A DNA stretch of 64,000 bases, taken from contig NZ_BAOQ01000022.1 in NCBI RefSeq assembly GCF_000344155.1, positions 1-64,000 of the forward strand, read 5' to 3'. Under the pieces are notes generated by a model that saw only the letters and a program-made list of their open reading frames with translations, was not told the origin of the DNA and searched no databases. Every line of letters starts with the position of its first letter. Within the stretch, counting starts at the first letter, position 1. Position numbers and translations under genes: made by a program. Origin of the DNA: Gordonia paraffinivorans NBRC 108238. GTDB lineage: Bacteria; Actinomycetota; Actinomycetes; Mycobacteriales; Mycobacteriaceae. Shown here one piece after another: positions 37,152-46,422 of this stretch.

Positions 37152-37372
37152 CGACCGCCGACCGAGTTAGCTGTCGGGTTCGGGCCGGAAGAGTGGCCCT
37201 ACGCGTTTTCGGCACAGGCGTGTCCCCGAGAGGACACGCATACGCGTCGACGCGATTCACCCCGATTCGGAACTGGTGTCAGCAGGTCATGCCTGTGGGC
37301 AAACGCTGACCACCCTGCCCCGAAGTAAGTGGTTCCCCGGTTCGCCCGCGAGGGCGATTAGGCGGCGACTTG
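37152..37372 (-). promoter_or_regulatory. ydaO-yuaA (c-di-AMP) riboswitch
   Basis: On the minus strand all conserved blocks of the class appear in order: GCCGCCTAATCG, GCGAACCGGGGAACC, CGGGGTGAATC and CCGAACCCGACAGCTAAC followed by CGGTCGGCGG. The element ends about 29 nt before the GTG of the NlpC/P60 gene. In actinobacteria this riboswitch turns off cell-wall hydrolase and Rpf genes when c-di-AMP is high. The rest of 37373-37481 shows no gene. Confidence 0.93.
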
Positions 37373-37481
37373 TGCGGACCACTTCTGTTGAAGCGGGACG
37401 CTCCGCAAAGGTCTCGGAAAGGTTACGAAATCGTGGGCGCCCTGTCCACTAGGCGACCGACGGGCGCGGGACGCCGTGTTT

Positions 37482-37766
37482 TCAGCCTGCCCGCAAATCC
37501 GCCGAAGAGATGACCCGGAAAGCCCTCTGACGTGGGACTTTGGCCCCTCTTGCAGATCGTGCAGCGGCAGGTGTGATCAATGCAGCATTCTCGAAGACGC
37601 CGATCGCGAGGTCCAGCTCGGCATCGTCGTCGAGGGGTGCAGCCGTTACCGTAGCTCCACCTCGCACCGGGACATCGTCCCAGCTCGGAGGGCCGAACAG
37701 GACCGTCATCATGCATCCGTCACAGGCGACGGGACGGGCCGGGCAGGTGGCGCAGTCGACATGCAT
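37482..37766 (-). CDS. small Cys-rich protein (two CxxC pairs)
   Basis: A 94-aa protein starting MHVDCATCPARPVACDGCMM; Cys at 5, 8, 15 and 18 form two CxxC pairs, fitting a zinc or iron-sulfur site. The C-terminal half is acidic (LDDDAELDLAIGVFENAAL) and predicted helical. Similar short CxxC...CxxC proteins are, as far as I recall, conserved beside NlpC/P60 genes in Rhodococcus and mycobacteria, with unknown function. The gene could instead share the riboswitch gene's transcript, since it lies upstream on the same strand. Confidence 0.75.
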   Translation of the reverse strand: MHVDCATCPARPVACDGCMMTVLFGPPSWDDVPVRGGATVTAAPLDDDAELDLAIGVFENAALITPAAARSARGAKVPRQRAFRVISSADLRAG

Positions 37767-37989
37767 CGTGTGATCTCCATCTCATCTGGCCGTCCGGGCC
37801 CATCCGGGCCCGTCTCGGGCGGGTCGGCGGCGGCGTTCGCCGCAGACGACACGGCGTGCTCTCACCTCGCCGAGGAGACTAGGACCCGCCACCGACAAAA
37901 CCATTCGCACAGTGTTCGACTCACCAGTCACACGCGTAACACCGAACTGGGACCCCAGCCTGTCGGTGGGTCGAACTAGTGTTCGCCGC

Positions 37990-39828
37990 GTGACGCGTAC
38001 AGGAGGAGAAGCATCCCCGTCCGGGCAACTCACCTTCGCCGATCTGGAGGCTGCCGACGGGGCCGCCGGTCCCGACGCATCCGCCGGCGAGTTCAGCGAC
38101 CGCGCCCTGTTCGACACCACACTCGTCGTCGTCGACCTCGAGACCACCGGCTCCGACCCGGCCAACGACCGGATCACCGAGATCGGCGCGGTCAAGATCC
38201 GCGGCGGAGAGGTCATCGGCGAGTTCGCCACTCTCGTCGACCCGGGGCGCCCCATCCCGCCGCAGATCGTCACCCTCACCGGCATCACTACCGCGATGGT
38301 CACCGACGCGCCGCGCATCGAGTCGGTGCTGCCGGCCTTCCTCGAATTCGCCCGCGGCGCGATCCTCGTCGCCCACAACGCACGCTTCGACATGGGATTC
38401 CTGCGTCAGAACGCGCTCCGCCTGCACCTGGACTGGCCGTTCAACCTCAGCCTGTGCACGGTGACGATGGCGCGGCGCATCCTCTCGCGCGACGAGGCGC
38501 CCACGGTGAGGCTCGGCCACCTCGCCGAGTTGTTCCGGGTCTCGGTCCGCCCCACCCACCGGGCGCTCGACGACGCCCGCGCCACCGTAGAGGTCTTCCA
38601 CAAGCTCCTCGAGCGCGTCGGCAACCAGGGCATCTCGACGGTCGGGGACCTCACCTCCTATCTCCCCCGCACCGACCCCCGACTCCGCGCCAAGCGGCAT
38701 CTCGCCGACCACGTGCCCTCGCGACCGGGCGTCTATCTCTTCCGCGGCCCCGCCGACGAGGTCCTCTATGTCGGCACCGCGGTGGACCTGCGTCGTCGCG
38801 TCCTCTCCTATTTCAACGGCAGCGATCCGCGGCGCCGCATCGCGGAGATGGTCCTGCTGGCCAGGCGCGTGGACGTCGTCGAGTGCTCCCACGCGCTCGA
38901 GGCCGCCGTGCGCGAGCTGCGGCTCCTCGCCGCGCACGCCCCGGCCTACAACCGGAGGTCGACGCAGCCCCACAAGGGCTGGTGGGTCACCCTGACCGAG
39001 GAGCGCTTCCCGCGCCTGAAGGTCGGGCGCACCCCCACCGACGAGTCCATCGGCCCGATCGCCAACCGCAACGACGCCGCGACCGTGGCCGACGTGATCG
39101 CCGCGGCCGCCGGACTGCGAACGTGCACCACACGCCTCGGTGCGTCGAGCCACCACTGGTGCTCCACCGAGGACGGCGTCCGGCGCCCCGGCGGCTGTCA
39201 TGCGGCCGCCGCGCGGCCGCAGACCGTTCTCGACTACCTGCCCCGCGTCACCGCCGCACGGCGGCTGATGCGCGGCGAGGCCGACGATCTGCTCGACCGC
39301 CTCACCGAGAGACTGACCGACCTCGCCGAGGCCCAGATGTTCGAGACCGCCGCCCGGCTCCGCGATCGGCTCGCCCTGACGATCGACGCCCTCGCCCGGT
39401 GCCAGCGTCTGGCCGCTCTCTGCGCGGTCGCCGAGATCGTCGTCGCCCGCCCCGACGACGAGCGCGGCTGGCACTTCGCCGTGGTCCGCCACGGACGCCT
39501 TGCGGCCGCCGGGCGGGCGCGGCGCGGGGTGTCCCCCATGCCGGTCGTCGACGCCCTCGTCGCGTCGGCGGAGACGGTCATCCCGGCCCCGGGGCCGCTA
39601 CGGGGCGCGCCGGCCGAGGAGGTGGCCCTGATCTATCGCTGGATCACCGAGCCGGGGGCGCGCATCGTGTCCTCCACGGACCCGATCGCGTTGCCCGCCG
39701 GATGCGCCGAGCGCCGCCGCACGTGGTCGCAGGCGGCCCGCGAGGCGCGCTCGGCCCCGCACCGGACGCCACGGACCGCGCCGCACTCCCCGAGCGGCGC
39801 GCGGCCGGCCACTAGGCTTGCGCCATGA
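37990..39828 (+). CDS. DnaQ-like 3'-5' exonuclease fused to a UvrC-like GIY-YIG nuclease (Rv2191-like)
   Basis: A 612-aa two-nuclease protein. Residues ~45-210 form a DEDDh exonuclease (VVDLETTGSDP, HNARFDMGFL, HRALDDARAT). From ~240 a GIY-YIG domain (GVYLFRGPADEVLYVGTAVDLRRRV) like the UvrC N-terminus, and further a UvrC-type LTDLAEAQMFETAARLRDRL helix pair that resembles the UvrB-binding motif. The arrangement is the Cho-like fusion of actinobacteria and probably works in DNA repair. GTG at 37990 is preceded by TAGTGT at 7 nt: leaderless. The gene ends by overlapping the next ATG. Confidence 0.88.
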   Translation: MTRTGGEASPSGQLTFADLEAADGAAGPDASAGEFSDRALFDTTLVVVDLETTGSDPANDRITEIGAVKIRGGEVIGEFATLVDPGRPIPPQIVTLTGITTAMVTDAPRIESVLPAFLEFARGAILVAHNARFDMGFLRQNALRLHLDWPFNLSLCTVTMARRILSRDEAPTVRLGHLAELFRVSVRPTHRALDDARATVEVFHKLLERVGNQGISTVGDLTSYLPRTDPRLRAKRHLADHVPSRPGVYLFRGPADEVLYVGTAVDLRRRVLSYFNGSDPRRRIAEMVLLARRVDVVECSHALEAAVRELRLLAAHAPAYNRRSTQPHKGWWVTLTEERFPRLKVGRTPTDESIGPIANRNDAATVADVIAAAAGLRTCTTRLGASSHHWCSTEDGVRRPGGCHAAAARPQTVLDYLPRVTAARRLMRGEADDLLDRLTERLTDLAEAQMFETAARLRDRLALTIDALARCQRLAALCAVAEIVVARPDDERGWHFAVVRHGRLAAAGRARRGVSPMPVVDALVASAETVIPAPGPLRGAPAEEVALIYRWITEPGARIVSSTDPIALPAGCAERRRTWSQAAREARSAPHRTPRTAPHSPSGARPATRLAP

Positions 39829-40103
39829 TCACTGCCATCGTCCTCATCCAGGCCGACATCCATCAGATCCCGGAGACCGCGCAGGCCGTCGCCGACATCC
39901 CGGGCGTCGAAGAGGTGTACTCGTGCGCGGGCGACGTCGACCTCATCGCGAAGGTCCGGGTCCGCGATCACGAGCAGATCGCCACGGTCGTGACCGGCAA
40001 GATCAACCGGCTCCCGGGCGTGGTGAAGAGCGCCACCCACATCGCGTTCCGCAGCTACTCCAGCTCGGACGTCGAGGGCGGCTTCTCCATCGGCGAGAAC
40101 TGA
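39825..40103 (+). CDS. stand-alone AsnC/Lrp ligand-binding (RAM) domain protein
   Basis: A 92-aa protein that is only the effector-binding ferredoxin-like domain of AsnC/Lrp regulators (AIVLIQADIHQIPETAQAVADIPGVEEVYSCAGDVDLIAKVRV); there is no helix-turn-helix. Such proteins form ring oligomers and bind amino acids. It overlaps the exonuclease gene by ATGA. The convergent trpD makes a link to amino-acid levels possible, but this is inference. Confidence 0.88.
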   Translation: MITAIVLIQADIHQIPETAQAVADIPGVEEVYSCAGDVDLIAKVRVRDHEQIATVVTGKINRLPGVVKSATHIAFRSYSSSDVEGGFSIGEN

Positions 40104-40132
40104 TCTCGCACAACAGTTCTCGCCGGCGCAAC

Positions 40133-40164
40133 GCCTGATCCCGTCGCCTACGCGGCGATCAGGC
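40133..40164. terminator. bidirectional terminator between asnC-domain gene and trpD
   Basis: Arms GCCTGATC and GATCAGGC with further pairing inside (CGTCGC/GCGGCG) around CTAC, located between two convergent stops at 40103 and 40183. Confidence 0.75.
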
Positions 40165-40182
40165 GCGCGTCTGCGTGGTCGG

Positions 40183-41265
40183 TCAGTCGCGCAGCTCCGC
40201 GGCAATGCGCGTCGACAGCATCGACCAGCGGTCGAGCAGTTCCGCCGCCGCCCCGGAGTCGACGGCCTCGGCGGCGCGGCCGCGGGCCGCGTCGAGCGCG
40301 GCGGCCAGCTCCGCCGAGGTCATCGGAGCCGTCTGTTCGAAGGCGACGATCGCGCCGGCCGCGTTGAGCAGCACCGCATCACGCACGGGACCGGTTGTGC
40401 CGGCGAACAATTCACGCGCGATCACGGCGTTCGCGGCCGCGTCGCCGCCCTGCAGGGCCGACAGTTCGACGCGTGCGATACCGAGATCGGCCGGGTCGAC
40501 GGTCAGCTGGTTGACCTCACCGCCGACGACCTGCCACACCGTCGAGGTCGACGTCGTGGTCAGCTCGTCGAGGCCGTCGTCGCCCCGGACGATCAGGGCC
40601 GTGTTGCCGCGGTCGGCGAAGGCCTGGGCCAGCACCGGCGCGAGGTCGGTGAAGGCGCACCCGATCAGGCCGCTGCGCGGGCGCGCCGGGTTGGTCAGCG
40701 GGCCGAGCACGTTGAACACGGTCGGGATGCCGATCTCCTTGCGCGGCGGGCCGGTGAACCGGAACGCCGGATGGAAGACCGGGGCGAAGCAGAATCCGAT
40801 GCCGAGTTCCTCGACACAGCGCGCCACGCCCTGCGCCGGCAGCGAGATGTCCACGCCGAGCGCCTCGAGGACGTCGGCCCCGCCGCTCTTCGACGACGCG
40901 GCGCGATTGCCGTGCTTGACCACCGGGATGCCGGCGGCGGCGATGACGATCGAGGTCATCGTCGAGATGTTGACCGTGTGGGAACGGTCGCCGCCGGTCC
41001 CGACCACGTCCACGGCGGGCCGCGACACGTCGACCAGCGTCGCATGTTCCAGCATCGTCTGCGCGAGGCCCACCAGCTCGGTCGGCGCGGCGCCCTTCAT
41101 CTTGACCCCGACGCCGAATGCGGCGATCTGGGCGCCGGTCGCGCTGTCGGTCATGATCTCGTTCATCGCCCAGCCCGCCTCCTCGGCGGTCAGGTCGATG
41201 CGGTCGGTGATCTTGCCGAGGATCTGCGGCCAGGTGAAGGCGGGCTGTGCGGTGTTCACAGGCAT
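40183..41265 (-). CDS. trpD: TrpD, anthranilate phosphoribosyltransferase
   Basis: Transfers phosphoribose from PRPP to anthranilate in tryptophan synthesis. The 360-aa protein has the PRPP and anthranilate blocks VVGTGGDRSHTVNIST, VKHGNRAASSKSGGADVLEALG and FCFAPVFHPAFR, followed by RKEIGIPTVFNVLGPLTNPARP, and is full length. It is away from other trp genes, as in M. tuberculosis (Rv2192c). An ATG at 41265 opens the frame; a GTG two codons later is an alternative. Confidence 0.95.
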   Translation of the reverse strand: MPVNTAQPAFTWPQILGKITDRIDLTAEEAGWAMNEIMTDSATGAQIAAFGVGVKMKGAAPTELVGLAQTMLEHATLVDVSRPAVDVVGTGGDRSHTVNISTMTSIVIAAAGIPVVKHGNRAASSKSGGADVLEALGVDISLPAQGVARCVEELGIGFCFAPVFHPAFRFTGPPRKEIGIPTVFNVLGPLTNPARPRSGLIGCAFTDLAPVLAQAFADRGNTALIVRGDDGLDELTTTSTSTVWQVVGGEVNQLTVDPADLGIARVELSALQGGDAAANAVIARELFAGTTGPVRDAVLLNAAGAIVAFEQTAPMTSAELAAALDAARGRAAEAVDSGAAAELLDRWSMLSTRIAAELRD

Positions 41266-41281
41266 TGAGCCTAATGCCCGA

Positions 41282-41767
41282 TCAGCCCGCGGGACGCTGA
41301 AGGACGGCCCACCGCCGCGCGATGCCGCCGTGGCGGGACCCGAGGCTGGCCATCCGGGAGCGCTCCTGGGACAGATGCAGGGCGTCGAGCGTCTGCACCC
41401 GCGCCAGCACGAGCATCTCGTGTCCGGCGACAGCCGCGTCCGGCAGCGGCCCCCACCTGTCGTCGTGGATCCGCACGTAGCCGTCGAGCGACGCCAGTTC
41501 CGCGGCCTCCTGCACCCGGTTCGAGGGCAGCTCGAGGTCGTGCCGGAGGATCACCTCGTCGTCGGCCCGCCAGTCCGACCCCTCGAGCGCGGTGGAACTG
41601 GCGACCGCGTCGTCGTCGGATTCGGCGACGACGACCACCTCGTCCGCCAGTTCCAGCGGCTTCGACGACGAACCGCCCCGTAACCTCGCCGTCAGGCGGG
41701 CCAGGCGCCCCTGACGGACCACCCGCCCGTTGAGATCCCGTGGACCGGAGACATCCGAACTCGACAT
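41282..41767 (-). CDS. uncharacterised protein, possible RraB-like fold
   Basis: A 161-aa protein between trpD and ctaE that has no counterpart there in M. tuberculosis as far as I recall. The N-terminal ~45 residues are basic; the rest alternates strands and helices: DDEVILRHDLELPSNRVQEAAELASLDGYVRI, then HEMLVLARVQTLDALHLSQERSRMASL and RRWAVLQRP. The pattern loosely resembles the RNase E-inhibitor RraB fold, but the similarity is weak. Function unknown. Start at ATG 41767; ribosome site unclear, and the frame runs on to 41896. Confidence 0.6.
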   Translation of the reverse strand: MSSSDVSGPRDLNGRVVRQGRLARLTARLRGGSSSKPLELADEVVVVAESDDDAVASSTALEGSDWRADDEVILRHDLELPSNRVQEAAELASLDGYVRIHDDRWGPLPDAAVAGHEMLVLARVQTLDALHLSQERSRMASLGSRHGGIARRWAVLQRPAG

Positions 41768-41925
41768 GACCCCCACGGTAGCCACCGGCCCCGAGCCCGC
41801 GAACCGGCCGTCGAGACACGCCGGGAACCCATCCGACAGGCCCCCGACCTGCGGGGAGAGAGAAATAAGCCCCCAATTTCCGACCCGGGTGGTCACCGCT
41901 TACTACGAACCGTCATACTTCACTT

Positions 41926-42537
41926 GTGACAAGCGCCGTAGGTACCTCAGGAACAGCCATCACCTCGCGCGTCCATTCGCTGAACCGTCCCAACATGGTC
42001 AGCGTCGGCACGATCGTGTGGCTGTCCAGTGAGCTCATGTTCTTCGCTGGCCTCTTCGCGATGTACTTCGTCGCCCGGGCCAACTCCGCAGTCGGCTGGC
42101 CGATGCCCCCGACGCACTTGAATCTGGCCCTCGCCATCCCGGTGACGACGGTCCTGATCCTGTCGTCGGTCACCTGCCAGATGGGCGTGTTCGCCGCCGA
42201 GAGGGGTGACGTCTTCGGCCTCCGACGCTGGTACATCATCACGTTCGTGATGGGTGCCTTCTTCGTGGGTGGCCAGATCTTCGAGTACTTCGCCCTGGTG
42301 CACGAGGGCACGACCCTCAGCTCGAGCGCGTACGGTTCCGTCTTCTACATGGCGACCGGCTTCCACGGCCTGCACGTCATCGGCGGTCTCGTGGCATTCA
42401 TCTACCTGCTCATCCGCACCAAGCTCTCGAAGTTCACCCCGGCGCAGGCAACCGCCGCAATCGTTGTCTCCTACTACTGGCACTTCGTCGACATCGTCTG
42501 GATCGGACTGTTCGTCACGATCTACTTCATCCGATGA
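41926..42537 (+). CDS. ctaE: cytochrome aa3 oxidase subunit III
   Basis: Subunit III of the terminal oxidase, 203 aa, five membrane segments ([27 protein letters not shown] through [27 protein letters not shown]). The conserved lipid/glutamate site reads [15 protein letters not shown] and HFVDIVW. First gene of ctaE-qcrCAB, the usual order in mycolata. The GTG at 41926 has CATACT 6 nt before it, so the mRNA may be leaderless. Confidence 0.95.
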   Translation: MTSAVGTSGTAITSRVHSLNRPNMVSVGTIVWLSSELMFFAGLFAMYFVARANSAVGWPMPPTHLNLALAIPVTTVLILSSVTCQMGVFAAERGDVFGLRRWYIITFVMGAFFVGGQIFEYFALVHEGTTLSSSAYGSVFYMATGFHGLHVIGGLVAFIYLLIRTKLSKFTPAQATAAIVVSYYWHFVDIVWIGLFVTIYFIR

Positions 42538-42656
42538 CGCCGGCAACCCCGCGCACCTCGCGGCCACGCCCGCAGCAGAGCGCACCTCGCCTGTCGAACG
42601 CACAGCGCAACCAGCTCTAGAAGAATCAGTCCGTCCCGCTTAGTAGAGAGTCACAG

Positions 42657-43508
42657 ATGAGTTCATCTCCACCGCGACCGTCGGATAGCGGCACCGACGC
42701 CCGCCGCGCCAAGGCCCGACGCAAGCTCCGTCGACGTGCAAGCGGCACCATCTTGCTCCTGGCCGGTCTGGTCATGGCCGGCGTGCTCGCCTCGGTTCTG
42801 ACCCCCGACCCCCAGGTCGCGGTGGCCGACGAGAGCAACGCCGCCATGATCGACGATGGTCGCAAGCTCTACGAGACCTCGTGCATCACCTGCCACGGCG
42901 CGAACCTCCAGGGTGTGCCCGATCGTGGTCCCGCCCTGCTCGGCGTCGGCGACGCAGCCGTGTACTTCCAGGTCTCGACCGGCCGTATGCCGGCCGCCCG
43001 TGGTGAGGCACAGGCGCAGCGCAAGCCCGCCAAGTTCACCACCGAGCAGATCGACCAGCTCGGCGCCTTCATCCAGGCCGAGGGCGGTGGCCCCCGTGCC
43101 CCGCGTGACGCCAACGGTGAGATCGCCGAGGGTTCGCTGCGTGGCGACAGCATCGCCCGCGGTAGTGAGCTGTTCCGCCTCAACTGCGCGTCCTGCCACA
43201 ACTTCACCGGTCGTGGCGGCGCCCTGTCGTCGGGCAAGTTCGCACCGAACCTCGACGGCGTCGACGAGGCGCAGATCTACACCGCGATGCTGACCGGTCC
43301 GCAGAACATGCCGAAGTTCTCGAACCGTCAGCTCAATCCGGATGAGAAGAAAGACATCATCGCCTACGTCAAGTACGTGACCGAGGCAAACCCCAGCGGC
43401 GGTTTCGGCCTCGGTGGCTTCGGTCCCGTCAGCGAGGGCATGGTGATGTGGTTCGTCGGCGTCGTCGCCATCGTCGCAGGCGCCATGTGGATTGGATCTC
43501 GAGCATGA
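42657..43508 (+). CDS. qcrC: QcrC, diheme cytochrome cc of the bcc complex
   Basis: A 283-aa periplasm-facing diheme cytochrome c anchored at both ends: an N-terminal membrane segment ([19 protein letters not shown]), two heme-binding CXXCH motifs (CITCH near residue 79, CASCH near 179) with distal Met in the two cytochrome folds, and a C-terminal helix ([20 protein letters not shown]). It passes electrons straight to the CuA site of aa3 oxidase, replacing soluble cytochrome c. 119 bp from ctaE; the stop overlaps qcrA. Confidence 0.96.
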   Translation: MSSSPPRPSDSGTDARRAKARRKLRRRASGTILLLAGLVMAGVLASVLTPDPQVAVADESNAAMIDDGRKLYETSCITCHGANLQGVPDRGPALLGVGDAAVYFQVSTGRMPAARGEAQAQRKPAKFTTEQIDQLGAFIQAEGGGPRAPRDANGEIAEGSLRGDSIARGSELFRLNCASCHNFTGRGGALSSGKFAPNLDGVDEAQIYTAMLTGPQNMPKFSNRQLNPDEKKDIIAYVKYVTEANPSGGFGLGGFGPVSEGMVMWFVGVVAIVAGAMWIGSRA

Positions 43509-44662
43509 GCGGCAGTGGCAAGGACGTCCCGTCGAGGGACGAGCTGGAGCAGATGAGCACCGAGGAGCTCGTCAAGCTCGGTACCAATCTCGACGGTGTC
43601 GAGATCATTCACCGGGCCAAGCGGTACCCCGTCGAGGGAACCAAGGCAGAGAAGCGCGCCGAGCGCCAGATCGCCTTCTGGTTCGCCCTCGCCGGCGTCT
43701 CGGCTCTCGCGTGCCTGGGCATCTTCCTCTTCAACCACTGGGAATTCGCCCTTCCGGACGACCCGGACTACTGGTGGTACACGGTCAACACTCCCCTTCT
43801 GGGCGTGACCTTCGGTCTCTCGGTGCTCTCGATCGGCATCGCGCTGATCCTGATCACCAAGAAGCTGATCCCCGCCGAGATCTCGGTGCAGGACCGCCAC
43901 GACGGCGGCTCGGCCGAGGTCGACAAGAAGACCATCGTCGCGCTGCTGCAGGACACGGGGACCACCTCGACCCTCGGCCGTCGCAAGATGCTCCTCGGCA
44001 CCGCCGGCTTCGGTCTGGGCGCTCTCGCCCTCACCGGCCTCATCGCCGGCATCGGCGGCTTCATCAAGAACCCGTGGGCCAAGCGCGGCGACGCCCCGCT
44101 GTGGCACTCCGGCTGGTCGCCGATCTACAACTCGCCGGAAGACCCGAACGAGACCGTCTACCTGCGTCGTGACACCGGCAACCCGTACCAGGTCGCCTTG
44201 GTCCGCCCGGAGGACCTCGACGCCGGCGGCATGGAGACCGTCTTCCCGTGGCGTCGCTCGGACGGCTTCGGAGAGACCGAGCACTCCCGCCACAAGCTGA
44301 TGGAGAGTCTGCACGAGGTCCGCAACCCCGTCATGCTCATCCGCCTCCGCCCGGAGGATGCGGCCCGCGCCGTCAAGCGCAAGGGCCAGGAGAGCTTCAA
44401 CTACGGCGACTACTTCGCCTACACGAAGGTCTGCAGCCACCTCGGGTGCCCGGCCTCGCTGTACGAACAGCGGACCAACATCATCCTGTGTCCCTGCCAC
44501 CAGTCGCAGTTCAGTGCGATCGAGTACGGCAAGCCGATCTTCGGCCCCGCCGCCCGCGCCCTGGCACAGCTGCCGATCACGGTGAACAACGAGGGCTACC
44601 TCGTTGCTGCAGGCGACTTCATCGAGCCCGTCGGACCGGCATTCTGGGAGCGTAAGTCATGA
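43505..44662 (+). CDS. qcrA: QcrA, Rieske iron-sulfur subunit
   Basis: A 385-aa Rieske protein with three membrane segments in the N-terminal part ([59 protein letters not shown]), typical for actinobacteria, whereas most Rieske subunits have one. The 2Fe-2S ligands are in [10 protein letters not shown] and [11 protein letters not shown] overlaps the qcrC stop, and its own stop overlaps qcrB. Confidence 0.96.
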   Translation: MSGSGKDVPSRDELEQMSTEELVKLGTNLDGVEIIHRAKRYPVEGTKAEKRAERQIAFWFALAGVSALACLGIFLFNHWEFALPDDPDYWWYTVNTPLLGVTFGLSVLSIGIALILITKKLIPAEISVQDRHDGGSAEVDKKTIVALLQDTGTTSTLGRRKMLLGTAGFGLGALALTGLIAGIGGFIKNPWAKRGDAPLWHSGWSPIYNSPEDPNETVYLRRDTGNPYQVALVRPEDLDAGGMETVFPWRRSDGFGETEHSRHKLMESLHEVRNPVMLIRLRPEDAARAVKRKGQESFNYGDYFAYTKVCSHLGCPASLYEQRTNIILCPCHQSQFSAIEYGKPIFGPAARALAQLPITVNNEGYLVAAGDFIEPVGPAFWERKS

Positions 44663-46278
44663 CCATCGCCGACCGTCTCGGCACACAGGCCGAGGAAGTT
44701 GACTCGCGGTATCACCTCGCCGCGGGCATGCGACGCCAGATCAACAAGGTGTTCCCCACCCACTGGTCGTTCATGCTCGGTGAGGTCGCGCTCTACAGCT
44801 TCATCATCCTGCTGATCTCGGGTGTCTACCTCACCCTGTTTTTCGACCCGTCGATGACCCATGTGGTCTACGACGGCGCCTACCAGCCGCTCAACGGCGT
44901 CATGATGACCCGCGCCTACGAGACCACGCTGGACCTGTCCTTCGAGGTGCGCGGCGGTCTGTTCGTCCGCCAGATCCACCACTGGGCGGCCCTGCTGTTC
45001 GCGGCGTCGATCATCATCCACATGGCGCGCATCTTCTTCACCGGTGCGTTCCGCCGCCCGCGTGAGGCGAACTGGATCATCGGCTGCCTGCTGCTGATCC
45101 TGGCGATGTTCGAGGGCTTCTTCGGGTACTCGCTCCCCGACGACCTGCTGTCGGGTACCGGCGTCCGCGCCGCGATGTCCGGCATCGTCCTCGGCATCCC
45201 GGTCGTCGGTACCTGGATCCACTGGGCGCTGTTCGGCGGCGACTTCCCCGGCGACATCATCATCCCGCGCCTGTACGTCCTGCACATCCTGCTGTTCCCG
45301 GGCATCATCCTGGCCCTGATCGGCGCCCACCTGGCGCTGGTCTGGTACCAGAAGCACACCCAGTTCCCCGGCCCCGGCCGCACCGAGAAGAACGTCGTCG
45401 GCGTTCGGATCATGCCGGTCTTCGCGGCCAAGGGCGGCGCGATGTTCGCGTTCGTCACCGGTGTGCTCGCCATCATGGCCGGCGTCTTCCAGATCAACCC
45501 GGTCTGGAACATCGGCCCGTACAACCCGGCACAGGTCTCGGCGGGTTCGCAGCCCGACATCTACATGATGTGGACCGACGGTCTGATCCGTATGTTCCCG
45601 GCGTGGGAGCTCTACCTGGGCAACTACACGGTCCCGATGTCGAACTGGGTCGTCCTGATCATCACGATCATGTTCGTCCTGATGTTCGCCTACCCGTGGA
45701 TCGAGAAGAAGCTGACCGGCGACGACGCTCACCACAACCTGCTGCAGCGTCCGCGTGACACCCCGGTCCGTACGGCGATCGGCGCGATGGCCTTCGCGTT
45801 CTACATCCTGCTCACGCTGAGCTGTATGAACGACGTCATCGCGCTGAAGTTCGACATCTCGCTGAACGCGACCACGTGGATCGGCCGCATCGGCCTGATC
45901 GTGCTGCCGCCGCTGGTGTACTTCATCGCCTACCGCTGGGCGATCGCACTCCAGCGCAGCGACCGCGAGGTCCTGGCCCACGGCATCGAGACCGGCATCA
46001 TCAAGCGCCTGCCGCAGGGTGCCTACATCGAGGTCCACCAGCCGCTCGGCCCGGTCGACGACCACGGACACCCGATCCCGCTCCCCTACGAGGGTGCTGC
46101 CCTGCCGAAGCGCATGAACAAGCTCGGCTCCGCCGGCGCCCCGGGCACGGGTTCGCTCATGGTCGCCGACCCTGCGGACGAACAGATCCGTAACGTCGAA
46201 TTCGAGCACGAGCTCGAGGCCGAAGAGCGGAAGGCGCTCCGCGAGCTGCAGGCGAAGGGTGGCAACCCGCTCGACTGA
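44659..46278 (+). CDS. qcrB: QcrB, cytochrome b subunit of the bcc complex
   Basis: A 539-aa cytochrome b with nine membrane segments. The heme-ligating His pairs lie in [11 protein letters not shown] and [24 protein letters not shown]-type PEWY is replaced by the actinobacterial [18 protein letters not shown]. This is the quinol-oxidising subunit and target of Q203-type inhibitors. The C-terminus carries a charged ~110-residue tail. Followed by a strong terminator. Confidence 0.96.
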   Translation: MTIADRLGTQAEEVDSRYHLAAGMRRQINKVFPTHWSFMLGEVALYSFIILLISGVYLTLFFDPSMTHVVYDGAYQPLNGVMMTRAYETTLDLSFEVRGGLFVRQIHHWAALLFAASIIIHMARIFFTGAFRRPREANWIIGCLLLILAMFEGFFGYSLPDDLLSGTGVRAAMSGIVLGIPVVGTWIHWALFGGDFPGDIIIPRLYVLHILLFPGIILALIGAHLALVWYQKHTQFPGPGRTEKNVVGVRIMPVFAAKGGAMFAFVTGVLAIMAGVFQINPVWNIGPYNPAQVSAGSQPDIYMMWTDGLIRMFPAWELYLGNYTVPMSNWVVLIITIMFVLMFAYPWIEKKLTGDDAHHNLLQRPRDTPVRTAIGAMAFAFYILLTLSCMNDVIALKFDISLNATTWIGRIGLIVLPPLVYFIAYRWAIALQRSDREVLAHGIETGIIKRLPQGAYIEVHQPLGPVDDHGHPIPLPYEGAALPKRMNKLGSAGAPGTGSLMVADPADEQIRNVEFEHELEAEERKALRELQAKGGNPLD

Positions 46279-46292
46279 CAGCGAGACCCACG

Positions 46293-46339
46293 AGAACGGG
46301 CCGTCGCGCACCTCTGGTGCCGGCGGCCCGTTCTCTTTT
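46293..46339 (+). terminator. terminator of the ctaE-qcrCAB operon
   Basis: Stem arms AGAACGGGCCG and CGGCCCGTTCT (11 bp perfect) followed by CTTTT; a standard intrinsic terminator just after the qcrB stop. Confidence 0.9.
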
Positions 46340-46422
46340 CTGTCCCGTTCGTTGTCAGCGGTGAGGAGCACCCCCTCCCCTACCCCACCGTCTGCCCGCC
46401 GCCCTCGTCCGTTTGTGGCACC

